This document shows positions 19,024 through 27,673 of a stretch of 64,000 nt of DNA, one piece after another; positions within the stretch are counted from its first letter, which is position 1; the number at the start of each line of letters is the position of its first letter. Source of the DNA: JAGQWW01 sp041392845 (GTDB lineage: Bacteria > Bacteroidota > Bacteroidia > Chitinophagales > Saprospiraceae). The notes below the pieces were generated by a model. The model was not told where the DNA came from and did not search any database. It saw only the letters and a list, made by a program, of their open reading frames with translations. The stretch is from NCBI GenBank assembly GCA_041392845.1, contig JAWKLG010000030.1, positions 1 to 64,000 of the forward strand. The letters are read 5' to 3'. A program made the translations under genes and the position numbers.

Positions 19024-20451
19024 TTGGTTTTTAATATTCAACCCGAGGAGCGAAAGATATTCAATATCATAAGTGAGACTGCAAAGGAGCTGGGTTTTCC
19101 TGCCTATGTAGTCGGCGGTTATGTGAGAGACAGATTGTTGGGCAGACCTTCGAAAGACATGGACATCGTTTGTGTTGGAAGCGGCATCGAACTTGCCCAA
19201 AATGTAGCCGGTAAAATGCGACCCATTCCCCGAGTCGTTTATTACAGCAGATTTGGTACAGCCATGCTCAAACATGAAGACCTGGAGGTCGAATTTGTTG
19301 GAGCAAGAAAGGAAAGTTACCGTTTTGATTCACGTAAACCTTCCGTGGAAGAAGGAAGCCTTGAAGACGATCAAAATCGCCGTGATTTTACCATCAACGC
19401 GCTTGCAGTAAGTCTGAATGAAGAAAATTTTGGAACCATCATCGATCCTTTTGATGGTTTGATTCATTTGGAAGAAAAAATCATCCGTACTCCTTTAGAG
19501 CCAGGAAAGACCTTTTCTGATGATCCATTGAGAATGATGCGTGCCATCCGTTTTGCAACACAATTGGACTTTACTATAGAGGAAGAGACTTTAAAAGCGA
19601 TTTCAAAATATCGAAATCGAATCAATATTGTTTCCCAGGAAAGGATTACGGTCGAACTGACAAAGATTTTAGCTTCTTTCAGGCCTTCTATCGGATTTAA
19701 ACTTTTGTTTGATACCGGTTTGTTGAAAATAATCTTCCCTGAACTGGATGCGATGAAGGGGGTTGAATACAAAAACGGGGTAGGGCACAAGGACAATTTT
19801 TATCATACCCTGAAAGTCGTAGATAACCTTTGTCGTACTTCTCAGAATATTTGGTTGAGATGGGCAGCTTTGTTGCATGATATCGCCAAGCCTCCTACCA
19901 AACGATTTGACCAGGAGCAGGGATGGACTTTTCACGGACATGAAGCATTGGGTGCCGCTATGGTTCCAAGGATTTTCAAAAAATTGAAATTGCCTTTGGA
20001 TGCCAAGATGAAGTTTGTGCAAAAAATGGTTCAAATGCACCAGCGACCGGTAAATCTGACCAGTGAGGAAATATCCGATTCGGCGGTAAGACGATTGGTT
20101 TTTGAGGCAGGTGAGGATATTGATGAGTTGATGTTGCTTTGCGAAGCGGACATCACTTCCGGCAATAAAGAAAAGGTGAAAACCTATTTGAATAATTACA
20201 AATTCCTAAGGGAGCGGATCCAGGAAGTTGAAGAAAAGGATCGACTAAGAAATTGGCAGCCACCCATCACCGGAGAGCAAATCATGCAGATTTTTGGTAT
20301 TGGTCCTTCGAGAGAAGTTGGCGTGATAAAAAATCACATCCGTGAAAGCATCCTGGATGGAATCATCGGAAACGAGTACGATGAGGCCTATGCTTTGATG
20401 TTGAAAAAAGGAAAGGAATTGGGATTGGAACCGGTCGATGCACAGGTTTGA
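19024..20451 (+). CDS. cca: CCA tRNA nucleotidyltransferase with HD domain
   Basis: A 475-residue class II nucleotidyltransferase. The head has VGGYVRDRLLGRPSKDMDIV (GG and DxD motifs), then RRDFTINALAVSLNEE and the RMMRAIRFATQLDF neck motif. A C-terminal HD phosphohydrolase domain is present (LRWAALLHDIAKPPTKR and FHGHEALGAAM). It adds or repairs the tRNA 3' CCA end; the HD domain is typical of Bacteroidota versions. Start chosen is TTG at 19024, which gives a normal N terminus; no better ATG is close. Poly(A) polymerase cannot be excluded by sequence alone. Confidence 0.92.
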   Translation: MVFNIQPEERKIFNIISETAKELGFPAYVVGGYVRDRLLGRPSKDMDIVCVGSGIELAQNVAGKMRPIPRVVYYSRFGTAMLKHEDLEVEFVGARKESYRFDSRKPSVEEGSLEDDQNRRDFTINALAVSLNEENFGTIIDPFDGLIHLEEKIIRTPLEPGKTFSDDPLRMMRAIRFATQLDFTIEEETLKAISKYRNRINIVSQERITVELTKILASFRPSIGFKLLFDTGLLKIIFPELDAMKGVEYKNGVGHKDNFYHTLKVVDNLCRTSQNIWLRWAALLHDIAKPPTKRFDQEQGWTFHGHEALGAAMVPRIFKKLKLPLDAKMKFVQKMVQMHQRPVNLTSEEISDSAVRRLVFEAGEDIDELMLLCEADITSGNKEKVKTYLNNYKFLRERIQEVEEKDRLRNWQPPITGEQIMQIFGIGPSREVGVIKNHIRESILDGIIGNEYDEAYALMLKKGKELGLEPVDAQV

Positions 20452-20538
20452 TACAATTCATATACGGTAAATTGCCATTTATCGAATTAGGTCCTGTTTT
20501 TGAAATGTAAATTTTAGCTTGCGGTAAATTAAAGTAGA

Positions 20539-21092
20539 ATGAAAAAAACATTGAAAGATATCTTCGGTAAGAATACAGGATTGGACGAAAGAAGTTTGAA
20601 GTCCCTACTCACAGCATTAGACAATGCCAATCTTCCTGGTTTTGATTATCTGGAGTTCAAACAATCTGTAAATGCTCTTCAGGACATGGGCATGGATGAT
20701 AAAACTGCCTTCAAGTCTGCCTTCGCCGCCGCATCTACCATGGGCCTAACAAAAGATAAACTGGTAGAAACCGCCAAGCATTACACCAAAGTCCTGGCCA
20801 ACGAAATGGACCAATTCGAACAAGCCTGCAAAAGTCAGATTGACAGAAAGGTAAATTCTAAAAAGACCGAAGTTGAAGCCCTCCGTCAAAAAATCAAGGA
20901 ATACGAAGCCAAGATCGAACAACTAAAAGAGCAAATCCAAAAGTCCTAAACCACCATCGACAAAGCCGACGAAACCATCCAGGCCGAGATGGACAAAATC
21001 ACCAACACCAAGGAGAAGCATTCGACTATACGTTCAAATCAGTGCTCAATCAGATTACGGTTGATATTGAGAGTATAGAGGGGAATATATAG
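20539..21092 (+). pseudogene. Broken coiled-coil protein gene (nonsense plus frameshift)
   Basis: An ATG-started ORF gives 136 residues (to 20949), helical and rich in charged residues, ending KEYEAKIEQLKEQIQKS. It does not stop naturally: the frame continues after the TAA at 20947-20949 with TTIDKADETIQAEMDKITNT, the same style of coiled coil, and then moves by one base near 21016-21021 into AFDYTFKSVLNQITVDIES and a stop at 21090-21092. The pattern fits one C-to-T change (CAA to TAA) plus a one-base deletion in a gene of about 183 codons. The N-terminal 136 residues might still be made. I do not recognise the family. Confidence 0.75.
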
Positions 21093-21120
21093 TGGTGGAT
21101 AAGTTTTATGAGATGAAATT

Positions 21121-21625
21121 TTAGATTCCTGTTAGATTATATACCTTAAATTCTCCAAAAGAGATTTCAATGGTGTCAGATTTGTCGCACTTGTTATAGG
21201 TAGTGTAAGAAAAATACCCCCTCAATAAGATTATTTTCCAAATCAAGTTTTGTTATTCTTAGATTAGAAAATTTGCTATGGTCAATGACATATTTACTAC
21301 ACACTACATTCCATTTTGCAATTCATTGCATTCTTAAATATTGTCTACCTTCTTCTATCTTTTCAATATTGAATCCAATTGTATAAACAGGCGTAGGATG
21401 AGTAGTGGCAATATTTAATAATTTTATCGTAATATTGATCTTATCAATTTCTTCTGTATAATGCCCTGTCATTTCCAATTTGTAGTTTCCAGGATCTGTT
21501 TTGTGGTAAAATTCATGGCCATTCCATTTAAAATCGACGAAGTTTTCTTTGGTAGGTTGTGAATCTTCATTTTTGGAACAAGCCGATAATAAGCAGAGCA
21601 AGAATAATATTTGAATTAGTTTCAT
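21121..21625 (-). pseudogene. Decayed small lipoprotein gene
   Basis: The intact start is MKLIQILFLLCLLSACSKNE (SpII, Cys16), open to a stop at 21323 (100 residues). Beyond that the other frames continue the protein: VIDHSKFSNLRITKLDLENNLIEGVFF and then, in a further frame, YNKCDKSDTIEISFGEFKVYN with a stop at 21121-21123. The end resembles the C-terminal pattern (cysteine, DTI, G-x-F) of the neighbouring lipoproteins at 21.7, 24.2 and 24.8 kb. At least two frameshifts are needed, so it is read as a pseudogene; a truncated 100-residue lipoprotein could still be produced. Confidence 0.7.
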
Positions 21626-21670
21626 AAGTTTGCTTTATTTACTAGATTGAGTAATCTAAGAAATATTCAC

Positions 21671-22150
21671 ATGAAAACAAAACACATCGTTATTTACATA
21701 CTGTTAGGCTTCGTGCCTTTAATCAATTCTTGCAAAAAGGAATCTCTAGAAGAGCAATATAAGTTTTTTTGTTTTATTGATGGTGAATTACTTATTCCTC
21801 GTTCAAAAGAGCCCAATTTTTTAGGCCCTGGACAAATTTCAGCGTCTTATAACGAAAGCATTAAAATATTAGACATAAACATTTTTTCTAATACTGATGA
21901 TTCAGACGAATCGCTTCATTTGACTGCATCTTCTAAAGAAAATGAAATTATTGAATTATATTATTTTAATAACAAGTTGGTGGCTTGTGATTTTTTTGAA
22001 ATGATTGAAAACGAAAATCTGTTTATTGATTTCGAATACATTTCACCTGATAATCATGAAATCAGACTAAGGTTTGAAGGAGATCTATTAAATTCTTGCG
22101 GCGATACCATTAAAGTAAGACAGGGCTATTTCAATGGACGTGTAAGATGA
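21671..22150 (+). CDS. Small lipoprotein, CGDT-family paralog
   Basis: A 159-residue lipoprotein from ATG 21671 (lipobox LINSC). The mature protein begins with a FFCFIDGELL motif and ends FEGDLLNSCGDTIKVRQGYFNG. The same two blocks occur in the proteins at 24205-24696 and 24755-25243 and in the broken genes at 21121 and 23540, so these are one local paralog family. The function is unknown; it is probably a periplasmic or outer-membrane beta-rich protein. The cluster alternates strands, so it is not one operon. The flanking DNA is AT-rich. Confidence 0.7.
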   Translation: MKTKHIVIYILLGFVPLINSCKKESLEEQYKFFCFIDGELLIPRSKEPNFLGPGQISASYNESIKILDINIFSNTDDSDESLHLTASSKENEIIELYYFNNKLVACDFFEMIENENLFIDFEYISPDNHEIRLRFEGDLLNSCGDTIKVRQGYFNGRVR

Positions 22151-22171
22151 TTTTTTAAATAGCTATTTCCA

Positions 22172-22651
22172 ATGAAATTTTTACTGAGACTAAATCTACT
22201 GCTGGTAGGATTTCTTTTTCTGAATTGTAATAGAGAAATTCCAACCTTAATAACGGGATTAATTGTTGAACCTGTTGAATTGCCTAAACGGTATAGTGAA
22301 GGATTTAATAAGTATTATGCCGTTCTGGTATATGAAAGGAATTCTGATTATGGATTTTTGCATTCAGAATTAAAAAATCGTAGCGAAGAACTAAAATCGC
22401 CTGTGAAGTTTTCATTGTTATGGTTAGACGACTATCTGACATTTACAGCGAGGAGTTTTAAAACTGATCAGGAAGCATTGACCTTTATTAATAAAGTTTT
22501 TGGTTCCTCAAGTGCAAGCCCTCCTCCTTATTTTTTTATTATTAGACAGGACCATTACGCTTACCTTTTGAGAACTGAAAAATTGGGAACGAGAGAAATC
22601 AATCATTTTATATCAAACAATAAAGACTTGATGAAAACATTTGATAGATAA
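22172..22651 (+). CDS. Lipoprotein of unknown function, 159 aa
   Basis: SpII signal with Cys19 (LFLNC), then a mature domain of mixed alpha/beta pattern (YAVLVYERNSDYGFLHSELK, LLWLDDYLTF, DQEALTFINKVFG). It does not share the IDGE/CGDT blocks of its neighbours. Its stop and the next start overlap as TAATG (22649-22653), so translation of the next gene is probably coupled. Not recognised. Confidence 0.65.
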   Translation: MKFLLRLNLLLVGFLFLNCNREIPTLITGLIVEPVELPKRYSEGFNKYYAVLVYERNSDYGFLHSELKNRSEELKSPVKFSLLWLDDYLTFTARSFKTDQEALTFINKVFGSSSASPPPYFFIIRQDHYAYLLRTEKLGTREINHFISNNKDLMKTFDR

Positions 22652-23151
22652 TGGAAATATTTAACCGTTTGTTTATGAAATCTAAAGCATCCAAAAGTGC
22701 CCTTTTTATATTTATTTTGGTTCAAAGTTTGGGCTGTTTTTCTGGAGTGAAAAAATATACTCCCCCAACATTCTATCAAGAAATAGATAAGTATAAGCAT
22801 TTTTTCAACCCGGAAATAAAACCTTTAAAAAAACAATTAAGCGAGCTTTATTTTTATCTAAAAAGGGGACATATTTACAAACATATTAATGAAAACGCTT
22901 ATATTTATTCTCCTAAAATAATTGAATTTATACGTGCAAATAGGTCTAATTTTATTAACGTGCCTTATTTGCAAGAATATTCGAATTTTATTAAAGTTTT
23001 TGGGGAGCCCCATGGAATCTCTGAAGGTGATAAAACATTTCTTGTTTATTACGTAGGTCTAACTTTAGGTAGTATCGATTCAAATCAAGAAATGTTTGCT
23101 TTTACTTTTGATCAGGAAACAAAAAAGCTTTTGTTAGGTTACCCCCATTGA
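22651..23151 (+). CDS. Lipoprotein of unknown function, 166 aa
   Basis: The start ATG overlaps the previous stop by one base. The N terminus has a signal with a lipobox-like SLGC; a downstream ATG (residue 9) would give a tighter signal peptide. The mature part holds KYTPPTFYQEIDKYKHFF, an all-helical pattern, and ends LLLGYPH. No family recognised. It is likely co-translated with the upstream lipoprotein. A 34-base palindrome begins 50 bases after its stop. Confidence 0.6.
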   Translation: MEIFNRLFMKSKASKSALFIFILVQSLGCFSGVKKYTPPTFYQEIDKYKHFFNPEIKPLKKQLSELYFYLKRGHIYKHINENAYIYSPKIIEFIRANRSNFINVPYLQEYSNFIKVFGEPHGISEGDKTFLVYYVGLTLGSIDSNQEMFAFTFDQETKKLLLGYPH

Positions 23152-23200
23152 AGATTTGCGATCCTTAAGACAGTTTATAATTACAAAATATAGTTTAAAT

Positions 23201-23234
23201 CAATCTTTTACCGGGCTAGCCTGGTAAAAGATTG
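23201..23234. other. 34-base near-perfect palindrome
   Basis: Arms CAATCTTTTACC and GGTAAAAGATTG flank a GGCTAGCC core; only two positions are G-T wobbles. No T-tract follows, so it is not a classic terminator. It lies between a lipoprotein gene and the IS3 remnant, and could be an RNA processing hairpin or the end of a mobile element. Confidence 0.6.
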
Positions 23235-23237
23235 TTA

Positions 23238-23414
23238 CCATGAGAAAAACTCCTAGTGGCTATTCTTCTCAGGAAATCGTGTGCATGATATGGTTGGAAT
23301 CATCCTTCCTATTTTCTGCGACAACCTAGGTTTGTGCAATTGAACTAAAGAAGTTTGCATCTATAATCTCCTCACTATTGGTTCTATTAAATCGCTCCAT
23401 ATATCCGTTCCCAG
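23238..23414 (-). pseudogene. IS3-family transposase remnant (C-terminal end)
   Basis: On the minus strand from about 23412 the reading GNGYMERFNRTN, EEIIDANFFSS is the end of the rve integrase domain of IS3-type OrfB (typical form ENGYIERFNRSYREEVLDAYLF). After an in-frame TAG the reading continues VVAENRKDDSNHIMHTIS, matching the usual EWxxDYNxxRPHxSL tail, with two more stops. So it is a decayed fragment of about 60 codons; no OrfA, no inverted repeats and no N-terminal part were found. It shows that this patch has received mobile DNA. Confidence 0.75.
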
Positions 23415-23539
23415 AACTTAGGTAATTCTCTATTATTAATAAAATTGTTAGATTAACAATATTTTTACATTTATTTGTTTGATAGTGAAAAATGATTCAG
23501 TACTTTTATCATCATTCAAATATTAATTTGTGTAAGCTT

Positions 23540-24051
23540 ATGAAACAACTAATCATACTAATATCCTTGGTGTTTATCATTTCCTGTAAAAAAAAATTTA
23601 AATCAAAAGAAAGAATTACCACAACCCATATAATACCGAGAAAAAACATGTTTTTGGTTGTAAGCTAAATGGGAAGTCTGGCTGCCTGGTGCAAATGTAT
23701 TTGCTATTTCCTATAATTACCTTGAGCGAGATGGAAGCTTTAATATTGGAGGATCTATAAATAATAATGATTGATGGAACCATTTATATTACATCAGTTT
23801 TAAAAGATACAGGTATCTATAAAAATCTTCAACCACAAGTTTTTGTTGATTTAACAGGTTCAGAACTTCCAGATTGGAAATTCGAATGTGCAGAATATTT
23901 CAGAGAAACAACACAGGAGAATTTCGTCCACATTGAAGTTTTGGATACTGAAAATGGAATTATCATTGGAAGCTTTGAAGATGTAGGAATTAACGCTTGT
24001 GGAGACACTGTGGTAATTACAGACGGAAGATTCAAGACTACTTATAAGTAA
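23540..24051 (+). pseudogene. Decayed small lipoprotein gene, CGDT family
   Basis: The start is MKQLIILISLVFIISCKKK (lipoprotein signal). The frame is lost near 23650-23690; in the other frames FGCKLNGK, WLPGANVFAISYNYLERDG and GSINNN continue, and from about 23767 the original frame reads MIDGTIYITSVLKDTGIYK to NACGDTVVITDGRFKTTYK at 24051. At least three frame changes are needed. The ending has the CGDT-x-G-x-F block of the local lipoprotein family. The 94-codon ORF from 23767 alone has no signal peptide and is read here as part of the pseudogene. Confidence 0.7.
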
Positions 24052-24065
24052 CTTTTATTTCTAAA

Positions 24066-24120
24066 ACGGCTAAAGCCGTATGCAGTTGGTTCCTGATTTT
24101 CTACCACCGCGATGAATCGC
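24066..24120. repeat. Two short palindromes (REP-like)
   Basis: ACGGCTAAAGCCGT (24066-24079) and GCGATGAATCGC (24109-24120), the second inside TACCACCGCGATGAATCGCAGGGCTAG. A related sequence, ACCACATCGATAAATCGCGAGGTTAG, lies at about 25314-25340. The two copies bracket the divergent lipoprotein pair 24205-25243. Confidence 0.55.
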
Positions 24121-24204
24121 AGGGCTAGGGAAAATAGAGAAACTTCTAAACTGAAATATTCACTCATCCACTAACTCACTCATTCAATATTAAAAAATTA
24201 AATC

Positions 24205-24696
24205 CTAAAATTCCCAGGTAACAACTCTGTTAAAATGCCCTTCTCTTAGTGCAACAGTATCACCACATTGATTGATAAGGTCTCCTTGAAATTTCATTTT
24301 TATAATGCCAGTAGTAGAATCTATTGATTCGAATTCCATTTTTAGGTTATGATTGAAAATGTTCTCAAATGCGAGGCAAGAATCAGATATCCTCCAATCG
24401 ACGTATTCAATGACTTCTACAGAATCATTATTTGTAAATCCAACCATACCTAATGTTCTATCGAATCCATCAATTTCATTAAAAACTAAAATGCCAAATC
24501 TATTTTGATTTGGATAGTAACTTGCTTGAATAGATTTTATGGAAAATATTCCTCCTGAAAAGCCATTTGGAAGAAATTTCTCACCGTCTATTAGGCAATA
24601 AAAAGGTCTGTCATCAAGGTTTTCTTCTTTTCTGCAAGAACTTGAAATTGAAATGATTAACAGGAGTGCAATTTGGAAAAAGGTCGTAGTTTTCAT
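24205..24696 (-). CDS. Small lipoprotein, CGDT-family paralog
   Basis: A 163-residue lipoprotein (signal MKTTTFFQIALLLIISISSSC). The mature part starts DRPFYCLIDGEKFLPNG and includes SYYPNQNRFGILVFNEIDG; it ends FQGDLINQCGDTVALREGHF. It is closely similar to the divergent gene at 24755-25243 and more distantly similar to 21671-22150. Cysteines in the FYC and QCGDT blocks could form a disulfide. Function unknown. Confidence 0.72.
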   Translation of the reverse strand: MKTTTFFQIALLLIISISSSCRKEENLDDRPFYCLIDGEKFLPNGFSGGIFSIKSIQASYYPNQNRFGILVFNEIDGFDRTLGMVGFTNNDSVEVIEYVDWRISDSCLAFENIFNHNLKMEFESIDSTTGIIKMKFQGDLINQCGDTVALREGHFNRVVTWEF

Positions 24697-24754
24697 ATTT
24701 TTATTTATGGCTAAGTTAAGAAGCTATATCCATTTTGTCAATAATTGAAATTTT

Positions 24755-25243
24755 ATGAAAGCAAAACAAATCCTCTCATATTTCATCTTATCCTTCCTGC
24801 CTTTTTTTATTTCCTGCCAGAAAGAAAAATTTCAAGATGAGCCTTTCTATTGCGAAATAGATGGTGAAGTTATCCTGGCAAATGGTGGTAGTGGCGGCTG
24901 GTTTGGTTTTGATCCAATTCAATCGCTCTATTATCCAAATAAAGATAAGTTTGGCTTTTTGGTTTTTAATGAAAAGGATGGTGACAGTAGGTCTATAGAT
25001 TTTGTGGCATATCCCAAAAAAGATTCAATTGCTGCCTTCGTTTTTACAGATCGTACCAATTCTGGTAATTGTATTCGTTATGAAATGTTAACTGATAGTG
25101 ATTTACGAGTGGATTTCCTAAAATTGGATTCATTAAATGGAACAGTCGAAATGACATTCGAAGGAAATTTAAAAAATCAGTGTGGTGAAATTGTTCAAGT
25201 AAGGAAAGGTCGATTAAAGGACTATTGCTTTTGGCAATATTAG
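24755..25243 (+). CDS. Small lipoprotein, CGDT-family paralog
   Basis: A 162-residue lipoprotein (LPFFISC lipobox). It shares DEPFYCEIDGEV, SLYYPNKDKFGFLVFNEKDG and FEGNLKNQCGEIVQVRKGR with the divergent neighbour 24205-24696; here the CGDT block reads CGEI. The pair is back to back with only 58 bases between starts, so they share one intergenic promoter region. The arrangement suggests an inverted local duplication. Function unknown. Confidence 0.72.
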   Translation: MKAKQILSYFILSFLPFFISCQKEKFQDEPFYCEIDGEVILANGGSGGWFGFDPIQSLYYPNKDKFGFLVFNEKDGDSRSIDFVAYPKKDSIAAFVFTDRTNSGNCIRYEMLTDSDLRVDFLKLDSLNGTVEMTFEGNLKNQCGEIVQVRKGRLKDYCFWQY

Positions 25244-25402
25244 GTTTGTTTTTTTTATGAAATTCCATTAAATAAAAAGACTAAACCCATAATCCGAATA
25301 TTATCTAACTCCTTACCACATCGATAAATCGCGAGGTTAGCTTGGATTAAAATTGTAAAATCCAAAAGGAATTATTCAATCCGTGCATTTCAAAAAAGAA
25401 AA

Positions 25403-25430
25403 CTAAAATCTAAACCCTAAAAACTAAAAT
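25403..25430 (+). repeat. Heptamer array, CTAAAAN, 4 units
   Basis: CTAAAAT, CTAAACC, CTAAAAA, CTAAAAT in exact 7-base register (CT at 25403, 25410, 25417, 25424). The reverse complement, NTTTTAG, is the unit of the array at 62205. The rest of the gap 25244-25485 shows only the degenerate palindrome near 25320 and a GC-rich stretch around 25440-25480. Confidence 0.7.
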
Positions 25431-25485
25431 TCCAGTCGTTGCCTGGGAGCGAGTCGGCAGGCATGCCGCCTCTACGAGGTCAACC

Positions 25486-26274
25486 TCACACCTCAACCAA
25501 TTCCCCACTATGAATCCGCAAGGGTCTTTTGTCTCCCAAATACGACAAAAACCGCTGCAATCCTTTCATCTTGGCAGTGTCTAACTCGTAGCTGATGTTT
25601 TCGGTGAAGTATCGCTCAAGGCTGAAGTCGACGGTTGGAGAGGGAAGGATGTAAAGTAGTTGAGGGACAAGGTCGATTCCCTTTTGAAGGGCTTGGTTGA
25701 ATGCGTCTACAAACTCGTCGGAAAGTGGTTTTTTGGAAACCCAGACTGCAAAAACGAAAGGAAGACCTTCCTTGTCTCTCCAGGCTTTTCCAAAATCGTA
25801 GAAGAAGGGATATTGATTCCTGATCTCGATGGCTTTGTCACCTATCACCAATCCGGCGGTGGTGCCTTTGATGGCGGTTTTTTCAAAACCGGGAAAAGAA
25901 GTCTCCAAAACAGGATTGATGTTCCAATAATCCTTGATTAGAACTTTTGCCAGTTCAACAGAGGTTCGGGAATGAAAATCGAGGTAGAGTTTTTCAATCT
26001 GATTAATCGGAACTTCAGAAAAAATACCAACAGTTTGAACGCCACCCGTCGAGCCGATACAAAAATCTGAAATCAGGTAATATTCATCCATTTCAGCCAA
26101 GGCAGCTGCCGGAACCAAGCCAAAATCCACCTCATTTTCTTCCAACATCCTGGCACATTCCGAAGGAATGGCCAATTTTAAATCCAGCTTATCTGTAATG
26201 CCGCTGTTGAAAATACCGTACAAAAAAGGTTTGGTATTCAGGTAGTTAACCGCTGCGACTGATAATTTCGACAT
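25486..26274 (-). CDS. mqnA: Chorismate dehydratase MqnA
   Basis: A 262-residue protein of the MqnA/MqnD periplasmic-binding-protein fold. The N terminus KLSVAAVNYLNTKPFLYG and the blocks IPSECARMLEENEVDFGLVPAAAL and GSTGGVQTVGIFS are typical of MqnA. It converts chorismate to 3-enolpyruvylbenzoate, the first step of the futalosine route to menaquinone. The next enzyme MqnE is encoded 24 bases upstream on the same strand, so the order mqnE-mqnA is an operon. Supply of chorismate comes from aroC at 12.3 kb. Confidence 0.9.
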   Translation of the reverse strand: MSKLSVAAVNYLNTKPFLYGIFNSGITDKLDLKLAIPSECARMLEENEVDFGLVPAAALAEMDEYYLISDFCIGSTGGVQTVGIFSEVPINQIEKLYLDFHSRTSVELAKVLIKDYWNINPVLETSFPGFEKTAIKGTTAGLVIGDKAIEIRNQYPFFYDFGKAWRDKEGLPFVFAVWVSKKPLSDEFVDAFNQALQKGIDLVPQLLYILPSPTVDFSLERYFTENISYELDTAKMKGLQRFLSYLGDKRPLRIHSGELVEV

Positions 26275-26298
26275 ATTTCCCCTGGTTTCCTGTTCTGA

Positions 26299-27498
26299 TT
26301 ATTTCCTTAAAACAGGTAAATCTATGTATCCTTTAAATTGTTTGTCTGACTCGAATTCCACATCTGTGAAATCCTGTAAAGTATTGTACAAGGTATCCCT
26401 TTCAATAGCATTTCTTCCTACACCACGTATCAATTGAACCAATTGTTCAGTAGTCAATGAAGGATTCTGCTCTTCACTTCCTGCCATGCTGTAAATCTTG
26501 GTCGTATCGTCTATGGTTCCATCCAAATCATCGACTCCAAATGCCAAGGACAACTGTGCCGTTTCCCTTCCAATCATGGGCCAATAAGCCTTCACATGGT
26601 CAAAATTGTCCAGATAAATTCGGCTGATGGCGTAATTCCTCAAATCTTCAATGACATTTACCTCTGCTACAAGAGACATCTCATTGTCCTGATTTCTAAA
26701 CTTCAGAGGGATGAAAGTTTGGAATCCACCGGTTCTGTCCTGCAATTTTCTCAATTCATCCATATGATGAACCCTGTGTTCAAACTTTTCTATGTGTCCA
26801 TATAGCATGGTTGCATTGGAACGCATACCCAGCTTGTGCCAGATTTCATGCATTTCCAGCCATTGCTCCCCGGTACATTTGTCACCGGCAATTTCTTGTC
26901 TGATTTCAGGATGAAAAAGCTCAGCACCGCCACCTGGAAGTGAATCCACACCGGACTCTTTCACCATTTTCATTCCTTCTTCATACGATACCTTTGCCTT
27001 TTTGAAAATATAATGATATTCAACCGGAGTCAAGGCTTTGATGTGCAATTCAGGACGATGTTCTCTGATTTTTCTAAAAAGAGTCAAATAGAAATCAAGA
27101 TCATATTGTGGTAAAACTCCACCTACGATATGTACTTCTGTCACCGGTTGGTCGTCGTATTTTTTTACAATATCCAGCATCTCATCCATGGTCAACTCCC
27201 ATCCTTCTTCCCTCTTTTTAATAAGACGGGAATAAGAACAAAATTTACAAGTGTAAATGCACACATTGGTTGGTTCCATATGGAAGTTGCGGTTGAACCA
27301 GGTTGCATTGCCATGTTTTCGTTCGCGAATGAAATTTGCCAAAGCACCTACCAGTCCAAGGTCAGCTTTTTCATAAAGAAGTACTCCTTCTTCAAAGCTT
27401 ATCCGCTCATTATCCTTTACTTTTTGAGCAATAACCTGAAATTCTTTTGGGATGGCCTCTATATTCAAATAGGATGAAAAATCTTTCTGTATGGTCAT
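26299..27498 (-). CDS. mqnE: Aminofutalosine synthase MqnE
   Basis: A 399-residue radical SAM enzyme from the ATG at 27498 (MTIQKDFSSYLN); a longer reading to 27540 adds 14 unlikely residues. The iron-sulfur motif CIYTCKFC (Cys80, Cys84, Cys87) is preceded by the family block TWFNRNFHMEPTNV. Further MqnE features are VHIVGGVLPQYDLDFYLTLFR and LPGGGAELFHPEIR. It joins 3-enolpyruvylbenzoate with SAM to give 6-amino-6-deoxyfutalosine. The later genes (mqnB/C/D) are not in the window. Confidence 0.9.
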   Translation of the reverse strand: MTIQKDFSSYLNIEAIPKEFQVIAQKVKDNERISFEEGVLLYEKADLGLVGALANFIRERKHGNATWFNRNFHMEPTNVCIYTCKFCSYSRLIKKREEGWELTMDEMLDIVKKYDDQPVTEVHIVGGVLPQYDLDFYLTLFRKIREHRPELHIKALTPVEYHYIFKKAKVSYEEGMKMVKESGVDSLPGGGAELFHPEIRQEIAGDKCTGEQWLEMHEIWHKLGMRSNATMLYGHIEKFEHRVHHMDELRKLQDRTGGFQTFIPLKFRNQDNEMSLVAEVNVIEDLRNYAISRIYLDNFDHVKAYWPMIGRETAQLSLAFGVDDLDGTIDDTTKIYSMAGSEEQNPSLTTEQLVQLIRGVGRNAIERDTLYNTLQDFTDVEFESDKQFKGYIDLPVLRK

Positions 27499-27673
27499 GA
27501 TAATGCTTAAATTTTTCTCGTAAATCCGACTTTTGTACAAACTAACAACTTTCGGAAGTTTCAGTTTGTATTGAAAGTAAAATAATTTCGCAAATTTACC
27601 GAATGCTTTGGTTTTGAAAGACGATTTTCGTCACTTCCTTTTATAAATTTCTAAAATCTATCAAGTATTATCG

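Noticed and set aside
23767..24051. Independent 94-residue protein
   Set aside because: No signal peptide or ribosome-binding site, and it is the natural continuation of the broken lipoprotein gene starting at 23540.
24161..24186. Heptamer array in CACTCATCCACTAACTC region
   Set aside because: The best period is 8 bases over only three units; too short to distinguish from chance.
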